Shown here piece after piece: positions 20,878 through 33,949 of a stretch of 64,000 nucleotides of DNA (its first letter is position 1; the number at the start of each line of letters is the position of its first letter). The translations under genes and the position numbers were made by a program. The DNA comes from Plasmopara viticola (lineage: Eukaryota > Oomycota > Peronosporomycetes > Peronosporales > Peronosporaceae): positions 1,364,001 through 1,428,000 of the forward strand of contig MBPM02000006.1 in NCBI GenBank assembly GCA_001695595.3, written 5' to 3'. The notes below the pieces were generated by a model. That model made no database searches and had not been told where the DNA came from. It was given only the letters and a program-made list of their open reading frames with translations.

Positions 20878-21793
20878 GTAATCCTGACCGTGCCCTTGCC
20901 AGTCACCCGCATCTTCTTGCCGTCCGCAATGGTGACCTCTGGACCAGCGTCCAACGCCTCGTAATTAAAGAGATCACTCCGATGAGGTGTCATGTGCGAG
21001 GTAGCCCCGCTGTCGATAAGCCAGTCGTCACAGTGCTGCTCACCAGCGGCAAAAACAGCATCATCAACCTCGAAACCGTTCTTCTTCTGACAATCCCGCT
21101 TCAAATGTCCGACTTGGCCACACTTAAAACACTTGCCCGTGAATCCACCTCCGTTCTTCCGCGGACCGTTCCCTTTACGTCCATTGCCTTGGCCTCCCTT
21201 GAAACGTCCTGCATTCACCTTGAACGCGCGCTCCGTAGACTCTTTCTTCTCAAGCCGCTCGTACTCTTTCAGAAGCTTTTCTTTTACCTCGATCAAAGAC
21301 ACGTCCTTGGAGTTCTCCGCAATCGACGAGAGAAATTCGTTTTCCTCTGGGAGACTGCTCAGAAGAATCACTAGTTGACGAGCATTGTCAAGTGGTTCTC
21401 CCGGCGTCTGCAGCCCCACGATCAGCTCATCGAAGGTATCTAGGTGCTGTGACATCGCCACCCAATCAGCCATCTTGAATTCGTGGAGGCGACGGGTCAT
21501 CGACACACGATTGTGCATCGACGAGCGGTTGTAGCAGTCGCGCAGCGTATTCCACGCCATGGTTGCCGTCGTGGCCGTCCGAATCTTCGTATGATTTTCA
21601 ATTGCCACTCCCTGGGCGATAAGCCCAAGTGCCTTCATGTCGTTGAGCACCCACGCCTCGGTCATCTCCGCCTCAGGCTTGACCACTTGCAGGTGCGCTA
21701 GCAGACCCTTCCTAGCCAGCGTCATGCGCATGGCTACAACCAGTGGAAGTAGTTTGCACCACCCAGGAGGACTTCACTTCTTGTCGTCGGCAT
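20796..21793 (-). pseudogene. copia-A gag and protease (frameshifted)
   Basis: The gag ATG is at 21793-21791 (MPTTRSEVLLGG), giving a copia-type N-terminus ending NYFHW. A one-base loss near 21740 creates a stop, and the frame resumes at the in-frame MRMTLARKG at 21731. The main part is a UBN2-like gag, a CCHC knuckle C-FKC-GQVGH-LKRD-C, and the aspartic protease box DWLIDSGATSHM. The reading frame is lost again near 20880, inside the protease fold. The protein would form virus-like particles. Confidence 0.9.
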
Positions 21794-21827
21794 TGGGATG
21801 GAGGGGAGGTTTGGCGACAGCCTTGTA

Positions 21828-21839
21828 CGGCTGTTAACC
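21828..21839 (-). promoter_or_regulatory. Primer-binding site of copia-A, tRNA-Asn anticodon-arm type
   Basis: Directly inside the 5' LTR the minus strand reads GGTTAACAGCCG. The plus strand, CGGCTGTTAACC, equals the anticodon arm of tRNA-Asn(GUU). Internal (half-tRNA) priming is known for Drosophila copia with initiator tRNA-Met. Use of tRNA-Asn here is inferred. Confidence 0.6.
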
Positions 21840-22094
21840 TGTTGATTTGTTGTGCGCAGGAGAAAGCAAAAAGTAAAGTGAGTATATTTAGGTCCTTAAT
21901 TCGCTACCCTGTGCTACCTCTAAGCTTATCCTTCTAGATCCTTCGAGAAGGTTCGTCGTGACGTCATCTAACATCGTCATCATCATACCAGTACCCAACC
22001 GGTATTTGCCGTAATCCCTCTGTGCCTATCCTTCTCGATCCTTCTAGAAGGTTCGTCGTGACGTCACATCAACAGCGGCGTCATATTAATAACA
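21840..22094 (-). repeat. 5' LTR of copia-A (255 bp)
   Basis: It is the partner of 17487-17741 at the same length, with about 17 mismatches by eye, mostly transitions. It carries the promoter of the element in minus orientation. Confidence 0.92.
21942..22066 (-). promoter_or_regulatory. Two heat-shock-type elements and CRE palindromes in the 5' LTR
   Basis: TTCGAGAAGGTTC (21942-21954) and TTCTAGAAGGTTC (22042-22054) both fit TTCnnGAAnnTTC. TGACGTCA occurs at 21959-21966 and 22059-22066. Since this is the 5' LTR, these would sit in the promoter. Confidence 0.6.
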
Positions 22095-22494
22095 AGTACC
22101 AGCGGTACAAATCTATTAATTTTAGCGCAGTGAAAAAATAAAGATTTAGGTGCGAGCATTGTGGCAGAAACTAATTTTTGGGGTCATATGTCTTGTATTT
22201 GACCCAACGTATGAAGGGAAGGTCAAAGATCAGAAAGTTTGGTTCTCTTAAGCAAAGCGCTACGGCAGCGTCGCTTCATCTCGCAACTTTCAGTCATTAT
22301 GTATTTGAGTGCAATATATATATCGTCTTTAATGGTAGATCTGTACACTCACTCACATCAAAGCATACAAAACGTGCTAAATGGCCATCGAAGGAAGTGC
22401 AATTAAGATCGCACGAGGTTATGATGAAAGATATGACCTTTATCACCAGATACTAGTTTTTGGAAGGCTTTTGTATTTAATAGTCAGAGCTGTT
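22095..22494. other. Segment A sequence absent from segment B
   Basis: Together with 17215-17486 it forms a stretch interrupted by copia-A and not found in segment B. The 92-codon frame at 22178-22456 shows no motif. Confidence 0.35.
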
Positions 22495-22794
22495 GAATGA
22501 AGATTGACAGGACCTCTCACGGGACGGCAAAGTCAATTGTATACTACAGTGGCGACTGCGATGATGGCATCACCAATAAACTTGCTGAGGGCGTTTTTAC
22601 AATTGAACTTGGCCCGCTTTCACCTGATTCTAAAGTTGATAATGGTGTCTAGCCTAGATCTACCAAGCGCAAGAGATTATGGTAGACAATCCTTTGAACA
22701 ATCATTACGAATAAGAATTCTTACATAACAGCTAAGTCTGACGAGAAGAGCAGCTTCTGCTGGTGCTTCGCCGAGCATCCGAATCTCGGTGACA

Positions 22795-23875
22795 ACGTTG
22801 AGGAGATCTCATGTCTTCGTCATAGCTTCAGAAAGGGAGAAGCCTGTGGATTTTTTGCCGGAGCATGCCCAACACAGATATGGTATACACTCATACACGA
22901 GCCCAAAGCATCATGCGACCGTGAGCAAGCTGGTGCATCTAAGTCCCTCATTCAAGACCGAAGATTTTGCTGCCTTACTTCGACCTACTTTGACCAAGTT
23001 TCTAGCTGTTGGGACGGCACCAGTAAGGACGTTCCAGATCAGTTATCTTCTCCAATTCATTGCGCATCTTGAACCTAATTGACGAGGCTTTTTGTATGAC
23101 TGGTGAGAGTGGCCGGAGCCAAGTCAAGCATCTATTGGAGCTCAACCCGAGCATTAAACAGTTTTAACAAATCGAGCTAAATTAGTCGATGTATTAAGTT
23201 ATGTTTAGCTGGGCTGTCGTAGCGCTAAATTTTGCTTTTTGAAGCATAAGCTACAAAAAAACCTTGAATGAGTTCTACAACGCTAGCTATCTGACCCTTA
23301 AATCTCGCAAATGGCGATTTCTCAATAGCTGAGGTAATTTTCTGATTCGAATGTCAGTTCATCATCGAATTTGTTATCGACACAGCCCCTACGGGGTGGT
23401 AAAGTTTACAGTTTCTTTACCACAAAATAATTTATTGTCAAATGCATCCACTAATCATGTGTTGGCCCACACAAATGTTCGAAACACCAATGAACTTGTG
23501 TCACATAAAACGATATTGTAAAATTTGCTCTTCAAAAGGTTTGAATATTTCAAATTGAATCAAGCCAAATGGGGACTTGTAACACTGATACACGAATGGA
23601 GATATGTAGTTGTCGATCTCTTCAGCCGTTTTGGTACCGTCGATGGTCTATTGATATCATGTCGGATTAGTTTAAAGTGTGTTAACATAATGTTTAGGAT
23701 AAGAAGTATAGAAATAATGAAGTAATTACTTTGCACAACTAGCAATTCTTATATGGCTTCTACAGTTTTGAACTTAGGTATTGAAGAAGGGATAAAAATC
23801 AAAACACTGAGAAGTATCTCGGAATCCATCAGTGCTTATACGTAAGAAAATCCGCCATTTCCAGAAGATGTTTTT
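22795..23875. other. About 1.1 kb present in segment A only
   Basis: Segment B joins directly across this point (CCGAATCT then CTACTTAAGATG near 53938-53960). It contains a 97-codon frame (22789-23082) of fairly balanced composition with no recognised domain. It is either an insertion in A or a deletion in B. Confidence 0.45.
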
Positions 23876-24000
23876 CCTGCACCAAGTCTACTGAAGATGG
23901 TGGAGCCGAGATTTCACGCCCGTAGGCCGTCTGGCTCGTTTCGAATAAAAGACAATCCCGATCATTAGCTACAAAAAAACAATGATCTGGTGAGCCTCTC

Positions 24001-27000
24001 ACAGCGCATTTTTAAATAGCTTCAACTTACCCTGCCTAACAAGGTTGATTTGTTGGCTGTGATGCGCCGTAAAAAGATAAAGCGAAAATAATTGATCATT
24101 TTGAGTCCAGAAGTGTAAGGCAGCTATTCTCGGTGGTCCGCCGTAAAGAAGGTTTTTCATTTACTGAGAATCTTTGTGATCGTCAATGTTAGTTTCCTTA
24201 CTTGGCGATAGAAATGGCGTCGCTCTACCCTACGTGGTAACCATTCTCCTTCGCCCCCTCGCCAGAAAAAACTGTTCTTTAGGTGATGCAAAAAATAAGG
24301 GCATTAACGTGTCAATTTTTAATACTCGCCTAGCCCCTTGTTCATAGAGCTATGAAAAATGTTTTAATGGACGACAATGCGGTTTATGCAACTGTATCGT
24401 CTTGGAGTAGACCTCTCAAGGTACTTGTCGTATGACTCACGATCCGTCTTAAAAGCCTCTGTTTGTAAACAAAGAAATTTGAACAAATGCAAACGGGTTA
24501 ATTTCGGACTGATATTCTCATGTTTTGACTGTAATCAGCTCTTGAGACTAGAAAGAAGAGAGACGATAAACTACAGTATTGAAAACATTAGTAAATATTT
24601 TTAGGGCAGAAAAAGGTTGCCTATACACATTATTAAACGCCTCTTGTAAACCATCTCGAAAATATCGACCTACTATACAGGCAACAAGTCGGACGAGAAG
24701 CAGGTGTACCTCATATACAGCCTATACAGACAACGGTCCACAGCTCCACGCTTAGAATTTTTGCACACTGCAAAATACTACTTCGTGTGTCGCGTATAAC
24801 TAAAATTTTGCTCAAAAGGAGCCACGTCAACTAATTTCTATGTGCTGTTGTTTTATCCTCCCGTTACATGGTCAGGTGGCCGCAAATTGCCTACAGATCA
24901 TACGTTATTTTTATCTCAGATCGTGACAAGAAATTTTGCAAATTAGTGAAGCAGATAAATCGCGTTGCTTAATAGGCAATTCATAGCGCCCAAAAAGTGG
25001 CCGCATATTTATGCGGAAACAAGCGCTGCCTATGCCTTGGTCTTGCGCAGTAAAAGCTGTCTCACGGCTTTATGTATGCGTCTAAGTTTGCTGATAAAAT
25101 TGACATTGGAGGTCTGGACTTATCTTTGTTAAGCGGCGTAAAGCTTTTAGAGCCCTTTGAAGAAGTCTGTTTTGCTATATGACTAAAAGCTTCGTACTAA
25201 AATCGACCGTCGCGCATCTCAGCTCGAGGTTCTTGAGCTACGTTCGGAGGTCTCTTTTTACAGGTGCTGCTTAGCCTTGATTTGCCATCAGATTAAATAA
25301 TTTCTTGTCTAGCTCTGCCAGCCTTTCAGAAATCAATCTTACCACACATTGTACACTATAGCAATAGCTTAATGCAATACCAGCCGCTATATGGCTACCT
25401 GTACTTGGCTTACCAACCTGGTAATCACGAGAGCAACTTAGACTACATAGAAAAACAAGGCTCCAAACATTCTACACCACCCTTAGATGCCTGACATAAC
25501 AACTTGTTTGCATCGGCACCGTTTTAAAACGGGAAATCGTGAAGTTCGACTTGTGGTTGTTAGAGGTCCAATAAGATGCTGCTTTATCAGGTACGTTCTT
25601 ATAGCTTTCTCTTTCATGCGATTAAAGTCCCGGATAAATGTTTGAATAGTTTTAATGTCTACCCAAGCAACATATCATTGAGCGAATATTTTGCCTAACC
25701 ACGCTCAGCCTTCTCATTGAGAAGTAAGTGAGCTGTCTCCGTACAGAAAAGGGTCTTTTGGGATGTCTTTGGCATTTTCCCCATGCGCTTGTGCCTCTCA
25801 ATGCTACCAGAACTATCGGAAACTTTAGCCCATTTATAAGTTATATATAATGTTGCGTTGCTAAGCGCAAACGTTACTGTTGATAGCTTGCAGGTCCACG
25901 ATGGTGCTTTTAGCGCACATAATTCGCAGTGTGTCTTCATACACGTGCTTTCAACTCCTCATCTTTTTTTTGTCCGAACGTAGCCCGTCGTTCAACTGGC
26001 GAGTTTTAGTAACAGGTGATGTTCTTGATACCGCATCTGTAAATCGCAATTAAAATTTTGAAGTCTTTGGGCTCCAATAATACTGGTTGGGACCGATACC
26101 GAAAAACTGCTCAGAGATTAATACATGATTACAATTCTGCACGCATTGCAGATACATATCGGGCAGGCAAAACACAAAGCCTTAAAAGAATGAGAAATTT
26201 AACTTCCCCAGTATGACGCCCTCTGTGGAGAAGCCGACGTATGAGCTTTTGTCTGGACCCTCTTTCAGGTCTCATATGCTTTCACATACTTAATTGCTTT
26301 TTCAGACGTGAGATACCGACATATGCTAAAAAGCTGAGAGATAGATCTTTTTGACCTAAATGTCCTGCGAGGATTTCATAAGCCATATTAATCCAAATCT
26401 CTATCCTTTGGAGCTAAGACTCAAGCTTTATCTGTATTTTTTTCCTTCACTAAAGCAGATCATTTCCTTGCTTTTAGCGATGCATTTGCGATTGTTGCCA
26501 AATTGTCGACAATTTTTTCCGTAATGAGGTTTTCATTAAGAGCTTTCTATTGAAATCACTTTGTATGCCTTACGGACCCGTCCGCCAATAGATATTTTAT
26601 AATTGCCGATTTTAGCAACTCAAAATCTGCTTTCGTCATGAACATTGATCTGCCAGACTTGTATATCAATATCGTGCGATGAATGAAAGCGACATCGCCA
26701 AATTTTGAGGCAAATGAGACGTATTTTCTGCTGTCCTCACATATGCATGCTTTATTATTGTTTCTTGAGTTAAATTTGGACGATGCTGTCAGAGCTTACT
26801 TGTTCATTTTCAACTTCCTAGAAGTCTTCTCTATGAAAAAGGTAGCAGCCCTAAGCTGCCTAGACTTAAAAAGATATTCGTCATGATCAAGTTGCCGTAA
26901 AGCGCAATCGATGCCATAGTCGAAGGTGTCGCAAACGGCGCTAAACATTTTTTTTCTGAATTGATGCAGCAAAAAGAGTTGCTTGCTGGAGGCTCTATAA

Positions 27001-29370
27001 AAAAAAGCTAGTGCTGTTCTAGATAGTGTTCTCTTCTTACATAAGTCGGACAGCGGTCTAGCGTGGTATATGTACTTGGCAGAATTCTCGTAACATTACT
27101 ACCTCCAACTTGTATAGGTCGTTGCGGTGACAAAAGAGAAATTGCTTTAGCTCTGCTGGAGTCATTTTGCTGCTTACATTCTCTAATCATTAACGGGACA
27201 GTGATATACTTGTGATTTTGGCGTATATATATCAGCTCCATAATTTAAAGCCTATGTGGCCTAGACGGTGCTCACAGCCTGATCAAATGCCAGCTTACAA
27301 ATTTGTTGTCAGTAAATACTGGGGAGGGAAGCATATGAGGGGCCTGAAACGCGCATTCAAACAACTATACGTTGCCGGGCAATTGGAACACCTTATGTCA
27401 CCACTTTCCACTTTCATGGCTTGCCACGAGGCGTAAAATCTACCATACAAGGTATTTTTTATTTTCCCGTTGTATTTTGCTCTCTAAAGCAAGCATCCCG
27501 ACTTGTTGCCATCACCATGACTTTGTTTGGAAAAGGCCTTTGTGTGGGCACCGATGCCATAGATTCTTTTAAGCATCACTCTCCATCTTCTTTTATTCGG
27601 CTTTCAGGCGCATAAGGTCAATGATAGTGCAAAGCATTTGACTCACTCTTTTGTAAGTATTTGCTGTTCTGCCAGAACAACAAATACAAGACATTTTAAG
27701 CGCACATTCTCTTCTGCAAACAAAGTCTCCTGTTGTCGACAAATATCTTCGTGCCTGTCACAAACCCAATTACGTGTTTCTCCTTAACTGGGTAAAGTTT
27801 TCCTAGCTAGCCTCTTAAACTTTCATTTAGGTAGTAAATATACCGAATTGTTTTGATATTCCGAAATGTGAGCCCGTCAGTAACGTACGCTGCCTATAGA
27901 ATGCATATATATCATAATGATATTTGGAATACCATCTCTGAGACATTGTCGGCTTTTGAAGCTAATGTCTCAGTGACTTGGGATTAGTTGGGATTTAGGC
28001 ACTCTGAGAGGTCTGATAGTATATTCACTGCCGCCTCGGATACGTCTAATCTAACTATCAGTTGTTTGAACTAACGTTTTGCTGCTCTCTCTTCGCTACT
28101 TGACGTGTCTTGCTTTGACGGCAAATTAAGTATCTGTAATTATTTCTTGACAAAGTATATAGCATGCTTTGCACGCCGGTAACAAATTTCAACCACCTGT
28201 GGGTAACTAAGTTTTGCAAGACCGATTGGGAATGTGACAACAAAACACTGTCGATAATGGTTAGCATGTCTTTGCAAGAAGGAGATAGAAATTCAAAACT
28301 TAATCGACCGCTGCGTATTACAATTGACTTCATGTATGATGGAAAAGCTACCGTATGCAGCCTATCCTGTCAACTAAGACGGGTTTGAAGACGTCCTTAC
28401 GCTTTTATCGCAAACAAGTTCAATGCATTCAATTCATTTTCGATTAATTTCGCGCGTGTAGGCCTAGACTATTATTGAAGAAGCCGTAGTCGACTTTGGA
28501 ATGAGAACATTATTCATTAAAGTCATGTTACGCGAAAATAGAAATTTGGATATATCGACTAATTTTCTTGTTCGATTTAAATTTCCTTTAGTAAGAGCAA
28601 TATAATGCCCATCATCAAATCAAACTTGTCAATGGCAAACAAAAAAAGCCTCCGTACTTTTGAGATCTTTCTATTTCTTAGCCGGGTCTATTTTAGCCTG
28701 TAGACATCCTAGGACATCCAAATAGCTAATTGAAACACAATTGACTTATTTTCGCTACCTTTCTTACACCATCATTCGACCTAGTTTGGTTAGCCACAAT
28801 ACTTTCCAGCGTAAAACATTTCTTGACGTAATATAGCTTTCTAAGACTCGAAATAGGCTCTTACACTTGCAGTCCAGCGCTGCCGATCTCTTATTCCAGT
28901 TTCAGCGAAGTCTCCATTTTTAACTTCTTACAGTGCGTAGCAGCCACAAATTCGTCTTGTGAGCATCCAGACCGTTGGGATAGACAAAGATTTAGTTTGC
29001 AGTTTTCTTCGGGACAGGTATCGATCATAAATATGATATATGTATAAATCAAGCGTAAGAACTCGCTCATGCAGTGTAGGCAGACACTTAAAATCGTTTA
29101 AAAAGTGTAACTTTCTAGTATGAAAGCCGTTTAGAATACTTTTGGGATTTTGTCGGAAGCTAAATTAGAAGCAGAAAAATCACATGAATTAAAATATGTT
29201 TTGCCATCAAGGTTATAGCCCCGAAAAGCTTGCTAGGGATGGGGATTTTTTCAGCGACAATTTAGCTTAATTAGCATGTGTGCATCAATAAATAGAGTTT
29301 CTCTTACAAACGGGGTCGTTGCCTACCAAGACATACGTGGGACAAGATTTCTTCACGCGTTGTATTGTGA
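24001..29370. other. AT-rich region without recognisable genes
   Basis: Only frames under about 90 codons are seen, with no motif on either strand. Weak coding-like stretches at 25020-25230, 26190-26440 and 27290-27610 carry stops and are not identified. Probably decayed intergenic sequence. Confidence 0.4.
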
Positions 29371-29964
29371 TCATCCTGCAAATAGAGAGCGTTTAGTTTT
29401 CATAATGAGGAGCCACTTCACGCGCTTCATTACCTTGATCCTTGCTGTTACCCAACGGTTCGACTTCCATGTAATACGAGATTTCTTCGTGAAAAAACGC
29501 AGCAATAAAACCTCGTATAACCTTGGTGAGCTTAGAGAAGTTACACACACAACATTTATAGCAATACGCTTACCCGGCACATACTTGACTTTCAACATTG
29601 AAATATCTGGTATAGCTAATATATGCATGGCGTGATAGCGCGTCAGCCAATACATTAATGATTTCTATGTTTTTCTACGCTTCGAAGATATACTCCTCAC
29701 AGAGACGAGTCATCTTACAATTTGATGAAAGGGAAAAGACGATTGCGTAGCGGTGCTTAGCGATGCGTGATTAAGTTATATCGCATGCTCTAGCGGGTAA
29801 TTCTGAATTCTACAAAAGCGCAGTTCATTGCTAGTAGCTTTTTTACATGGACAATATTCTTCGTCTTGATAACTATATGGGAGGGATTTTCGGACAACGA
29901 ACATCTCATACTGTCTAGCGTCATCATGCAGCAATGCAGTGCCGGAGCAAACAATTACCATCAT
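29371..29964 (-). pseudogene. Possible gypsy RNase H remnant
   Basis: On the minus strand QNYPLEHAI (like the NYPVHEKELLAI of gypsy RNase H at 63460) is followed after stops by KVKYVPGKRIAINVVC, which resembles the YVPGK-N-VADALSR end of gypsy RNase H. Spacing is about right, but the sequence between is too decayed to be sure. Confidence 0.3.
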
Positions 29965-32900
29965 TGACGTACTTGGTAAAATTGAAGAGCGTAATAGGCT
30001 CTCTGTTGTATATATTGAAAATCTTAACCGGTTCTTTACTAGATATTTCTGAGTGCTATGTATTTGTCTTTTTCTTAAAGAGATTGGAATGCTACTTCGT
30101 CACTTTTAACTAACCTGCACAATACGTACGTAAGTAAAGTCTCTTACGGCAAGGCCAAAGCTATATCTAACGTGATAATGAGGCTTCAAGACGGCCACTT
30201 TATGATGAACTGACATCCAAAAAAGTAAGGTGCAGTTTTTGGTATCGAACATGCACTTGTCTACTTAAGCACGAAGATCATCCGCCTGCATGCTCTCAAA
30301 GATAGACAATGTTGCTTTTCACGTCCGTCATTCCGTGTCCTAAATAAAACTGGACTAAAATTTTGTAAGAGGCACATATGCCTATGCGATTTGCGAGACC
30401 TGAACAATTGCGCCAAAAGAAAGTTAAAACATTGCAGTCGTGCTTCGAAGCCTTTAAAAAATGACCAACAACTACTGGAGTAAATGGCTCATAATGTCGA
30501 TTGAATTTAATAGATTGTTATAGTCTTACATGAAAAATAAATGCCACTTGTCAAAGAAAATAGCAGTGTGCATTGTGCACCTCCTGGGCTATATGTCATC
30601 TGATGCGCACTGCCCAGGCTGAAATTGCCATATGTTAGAGCCAACAATGCGATTAACGCTATATTTTAAGCGCCTCAATCTGCGGGGACTTGGGTTCCAC
30701 TACCGCAGAGTCGTAGAGTGTCATGCACATTGCCTTAAGCTGAAACCAGCCATGCATGCTGCAAAATTTGCTTTTTACCAGAGACGCCCAATCATATAAG
30801 TCCCACCTCACGCACAATGATGAGTACTTTTCAAACTAACCTTGGCCTAGAGCAAATTGTGTCAATCGTTCAGTGAGTGCTGTCAACACCCAGTTGCGTT
30901 CGTGCAAAAACGCAACACAGACTCCTGGTTTTGATAACATTATTGTCAATTCTTTGAAATCAGAGTCCAGCGCATTGACCGAGTCGGTACAGTATCCGTG
31001 CCGGTAGCACTTTTGCCTTTTGAATAGACACTTTTATGACTTACCAATGCTATGCTAGGAGTAAAGCATACAGAAGGCAAAAGTGTTGTTCCGCGACGAT
31101 TGTAGCGCTCAAGCTATGTCATACCTAAAAGTCATCTTCACCATGGAACAAAAATATTACCGGAACCCACTGGAAACGCTAGAGATAACTTGCTCAGTGA
31201 AACGTTCAGCCCTATTACTCAGCATTCATTTTCGATGCGATCTGGCAGCTCAATTACACTCATGTTTGTGATTGCTCGTCCACCGAAGTAATCTGATTTT
31301 GGTTGCCTTAATTTGAATCCTTTTGGTATCGAATTGAGAGACTTCCGGTCCTGGGTGGAGCTATTGCTCATCAGTCCCTTGGAGGCTAAACAGCGCTCGA
31401 TTCTGTTAAAGATAAAAGTTTAACTTTATCCAGCAAGATACTAAATACAATGGCACGGTCTCTATGATGATTTCACTTTTTTTAAGACTGCCTTCGATAC
31501 GTCGAGTGTAATTGCTCAACGTCTCGGAGTCATAATGAACCGCTTAATGCTTACCTTATCCTTCACGAGAGCAAAAAAAGTTATTTCTTGTAAAGTTTGT
31601 GTTACATAAAGCGGACTTGAATGAGATTAGATTCTGTCGACGTTTTCCCCTTAAAAATCTCAACAAAGTTTTACGTTTTGCTGGTAGTAATTTTGCGCCT
31701 TCGAGTGTTGCCTTTCTTCCAACTTTATGGTTAGACTTGGATTTCCTGCTTATTAAATAGGGTGCTTGGTGCAGAGACTTTCTTAGCCTTGTATGTCTTG
31801 TATTACGAAAATTGAAGCATTGGGGAATGCCTAGAGGCCGACCAGATGTTTTTCCTTGTAGCGGCATTATTGAGATTCATTATCTTTGATCAACTCGATA
31901 ATTTTAGGTACCATGAAACCCCTTTATCCGTGCCAATTTGTATTTAAGCTCGATGTTCTATCATACATACGATTTTTACTAAAGAAACGTTTAGAGTATT
32001 CGTGGTACATTACTTGTTCTTATTCCGTCCATATGGACGGGAAATAGAACCTTTATAAAAAGATTGAGCATCCCGGTTGATTCTTCGACAATTTTCTTTG
32101 CTTTTTCTACGAATTGCAAGAATGCATGAGCTTACACCAGTAAGACTTGCTTCAATTAAAGCTTCTGCTTACATCAGTCACTATAAGCGGCTTCACTTGA
32201 GCGTCTTCGAATCGGGTGGCGCACCCCTTCTTTCGGAAACGCAAGCCTATCTAAAGGAAAGGAGTTTTTTTAGCTCCACGCGGTGTAACATTCTTCTCAC
32301 AAGGCCCCGACGCACTTCATGAACCTATGCATGTGCTTACCAGCATTTTGATAGCTTTGTTGTGGAATCCTTTCCGTAATTATTTAGACCGTCTGCATGG
32401 TAACGCTGGTGTCTTTGGCGTAAAATTAACCTCACGAGGGATAAGTCTTATCGACTTAAGTGTATGATGATTATGATGCCGTGAAACCTCATGTCACTAA
32501 AACTTGTTTTGTTTTTGGTATCGACTCTAATCACAAATACTTATCTGCCGTAATTCAATAGCAAGTGAAATCATTAGTACAGGCCTTAAATTTTACAGGT
32601 AATAGTAAAGCGAACATTATGCTTTGCATTAAAGATTTTAAAATGCTCTGACTACTTTGTTGCAAACGTCAGCACAGTATTAGTAGGCGGGCATCCAATA
32701 AAACTCTTGTGCAGCTTTTTACTCAAGGTGGCGCTTTACCCCAAGAAGTATTCACTTCCACTTAAGTGCAAGCTAGACTTGATGTTTGTCCACCAGCCCG
32801 TTGGGTATTTATCCGCCTACTCTTATATTAAATAGAGCAATTTAACTAGTATATATAAGCCAAAAAGAAATATTTATGTACACCAACGCCTCAGGGCTCA

Positions 32901-33949
32901 GTACTGCCTTTTATTAATACATAGAATATCGACTAATCGACTCAACTAACGATATAATTATAGTACCTTATGCGACATACTAGGTTCGTGTTATCCTGTT
33001 ACACGTTTGCATGGCTCCTAAAGTATCTATACCATCAGTTAACATTTTAACAAAAGGTCGTCTTTTTTTTGTATGCAGCCTTTTAAAGTTTTTAAGTATG
33101 ATTCTGTGATCTTGAAATATGAACAATAACCTCGGCGCCAAAGCTATGTCGATGAACAATTCTAAGTATCAATCTAAAAAGTACTTAAATGAAGCTCCTT
33201 TTCTTTTGTATTTAAAGCACGTAGACATTTATGGTACGTGTTATGTTTGAATGCTCTGCACCGAGCTTGTTGCTTTATGGGCGTTTCGTGTTTTTAACTT
33301 TAAGTTTCCAAGTAATTTAAATTAGATAGGCCTTTCAGTCGTGCAAACAAATGCCTTTTCACGGCCGCTGTGCGCGAAAGTAATCTCCTTGTTTGTGATC
33401 CAGTCACTAAGATTATGACAATGCTCATCAAAGTTACTGGACACCAACTTTTGCTTATCGATATGGCATTGCGGACCACCCTTTAGTTGAGTGTAGTCAA
33501 GCTTACTATGCTTTATGCAGCGTTGGTCAAGTTCAAACTGGGTGACCAGGTTTGTAAAAAGTCTCCAGAAAATAGTACTGTACTTCGGTGAAGTTAATCT
33601 AGCTCACTTTATTTGAGTTTGATAGGAACCATCTACATACATATTAGCGATAAGTTGGATTGTTTCAATGTAGGCGCCCTTGATTTGCCTTCTATGTACG
33701 ATCAATAACTCGCACTTTACTGTATTAATGTATGCCATCTTACTTTATCTTCTAGTTCACTTTCAATAATACACTTCGGCAATGTATGAGATTACTGTAC
33801 AAGTTAAGATTTACACTTTACAAATACTGCTTTAGCTTTGACACCATAACATTTATGACCTAGACGGCAACTCTTTTTCACCATAACGTTTACGCTACAC
33901 TTGCGCCATGAAGATGCGGTGTTGAGGTGCACTGTAAAAAGAAAAACGC
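29965..33949. other. AT-rich region without recognisable genes
   Basis: Frames of 60-103 codons (longest 31867-31556 minus) show basic, low-complexity translations without motifs. I see no repeat structure by eye. Confidence 0.4.

Larger units (their letters stand above)
17487..22094 (-). mobile_element. Complete Ty1/copia retrotransposon (copia-A), disabled
   Basis: It is 4608 bp with 255-bp LTRs beginning TGTTA and ending CAACA, a primer-binding site, gag with a CCHC knuckle, protease, integrase, RT, RNase H and a polypurine tract in copia order on the minus strand. The LTRs differ at about 17 of 255 positions with no gap, so the insertion is not very recent. Coding sequence is GC-richer than the AT-rich flanks. 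Defects are a gag frameshift, a frame break after the protease, an integrase deletion, stops between linker and RT and before RNase H, and YVDD changed to YVYD. The flanking 5-mers (agagc / agtac) are not an exact target-site duplication. Confidence 0.95.
14840..24000. repeat. Segment A of an old dispersed duplication (partner 50600-54060)
   Basis: Sequence blocks recur in the same order and orientation in segment B. 14905-15180 matches 50630-50910, 15350-15600 matches 51070-51310, 15840-16330 matches 51535-52030, 16725-16810 matches 52040-52130, 16880-17200 matches 53060-53340, 22500-22790 matches 53660-53940, and 23880-23990 matches 53945-54040. Identity looks moderate with many indels. Copia-A (17487-22094) sits only in segment A, and the LINE copies sit only in B, so the insertions came after the duplication. 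Confidence 0.8.

Noticed and set aside
21821..21839. tRNA-Asn-like sequence CGGCTGTTAACC on the plus strand
   Set aside because: Only the anticodon arm is present, with no D- or T-arm or acceptor. It sits exactly at the LTR boundary, so it is a primer-binding site, not a tRNA gene.
17482..22099. Target-site duplication for copia-A
   Set aside because: Flanking 5-mers agagc and agtac share only three of five bases. This is not enough to call, possibly because the flanks mutated or recombined.
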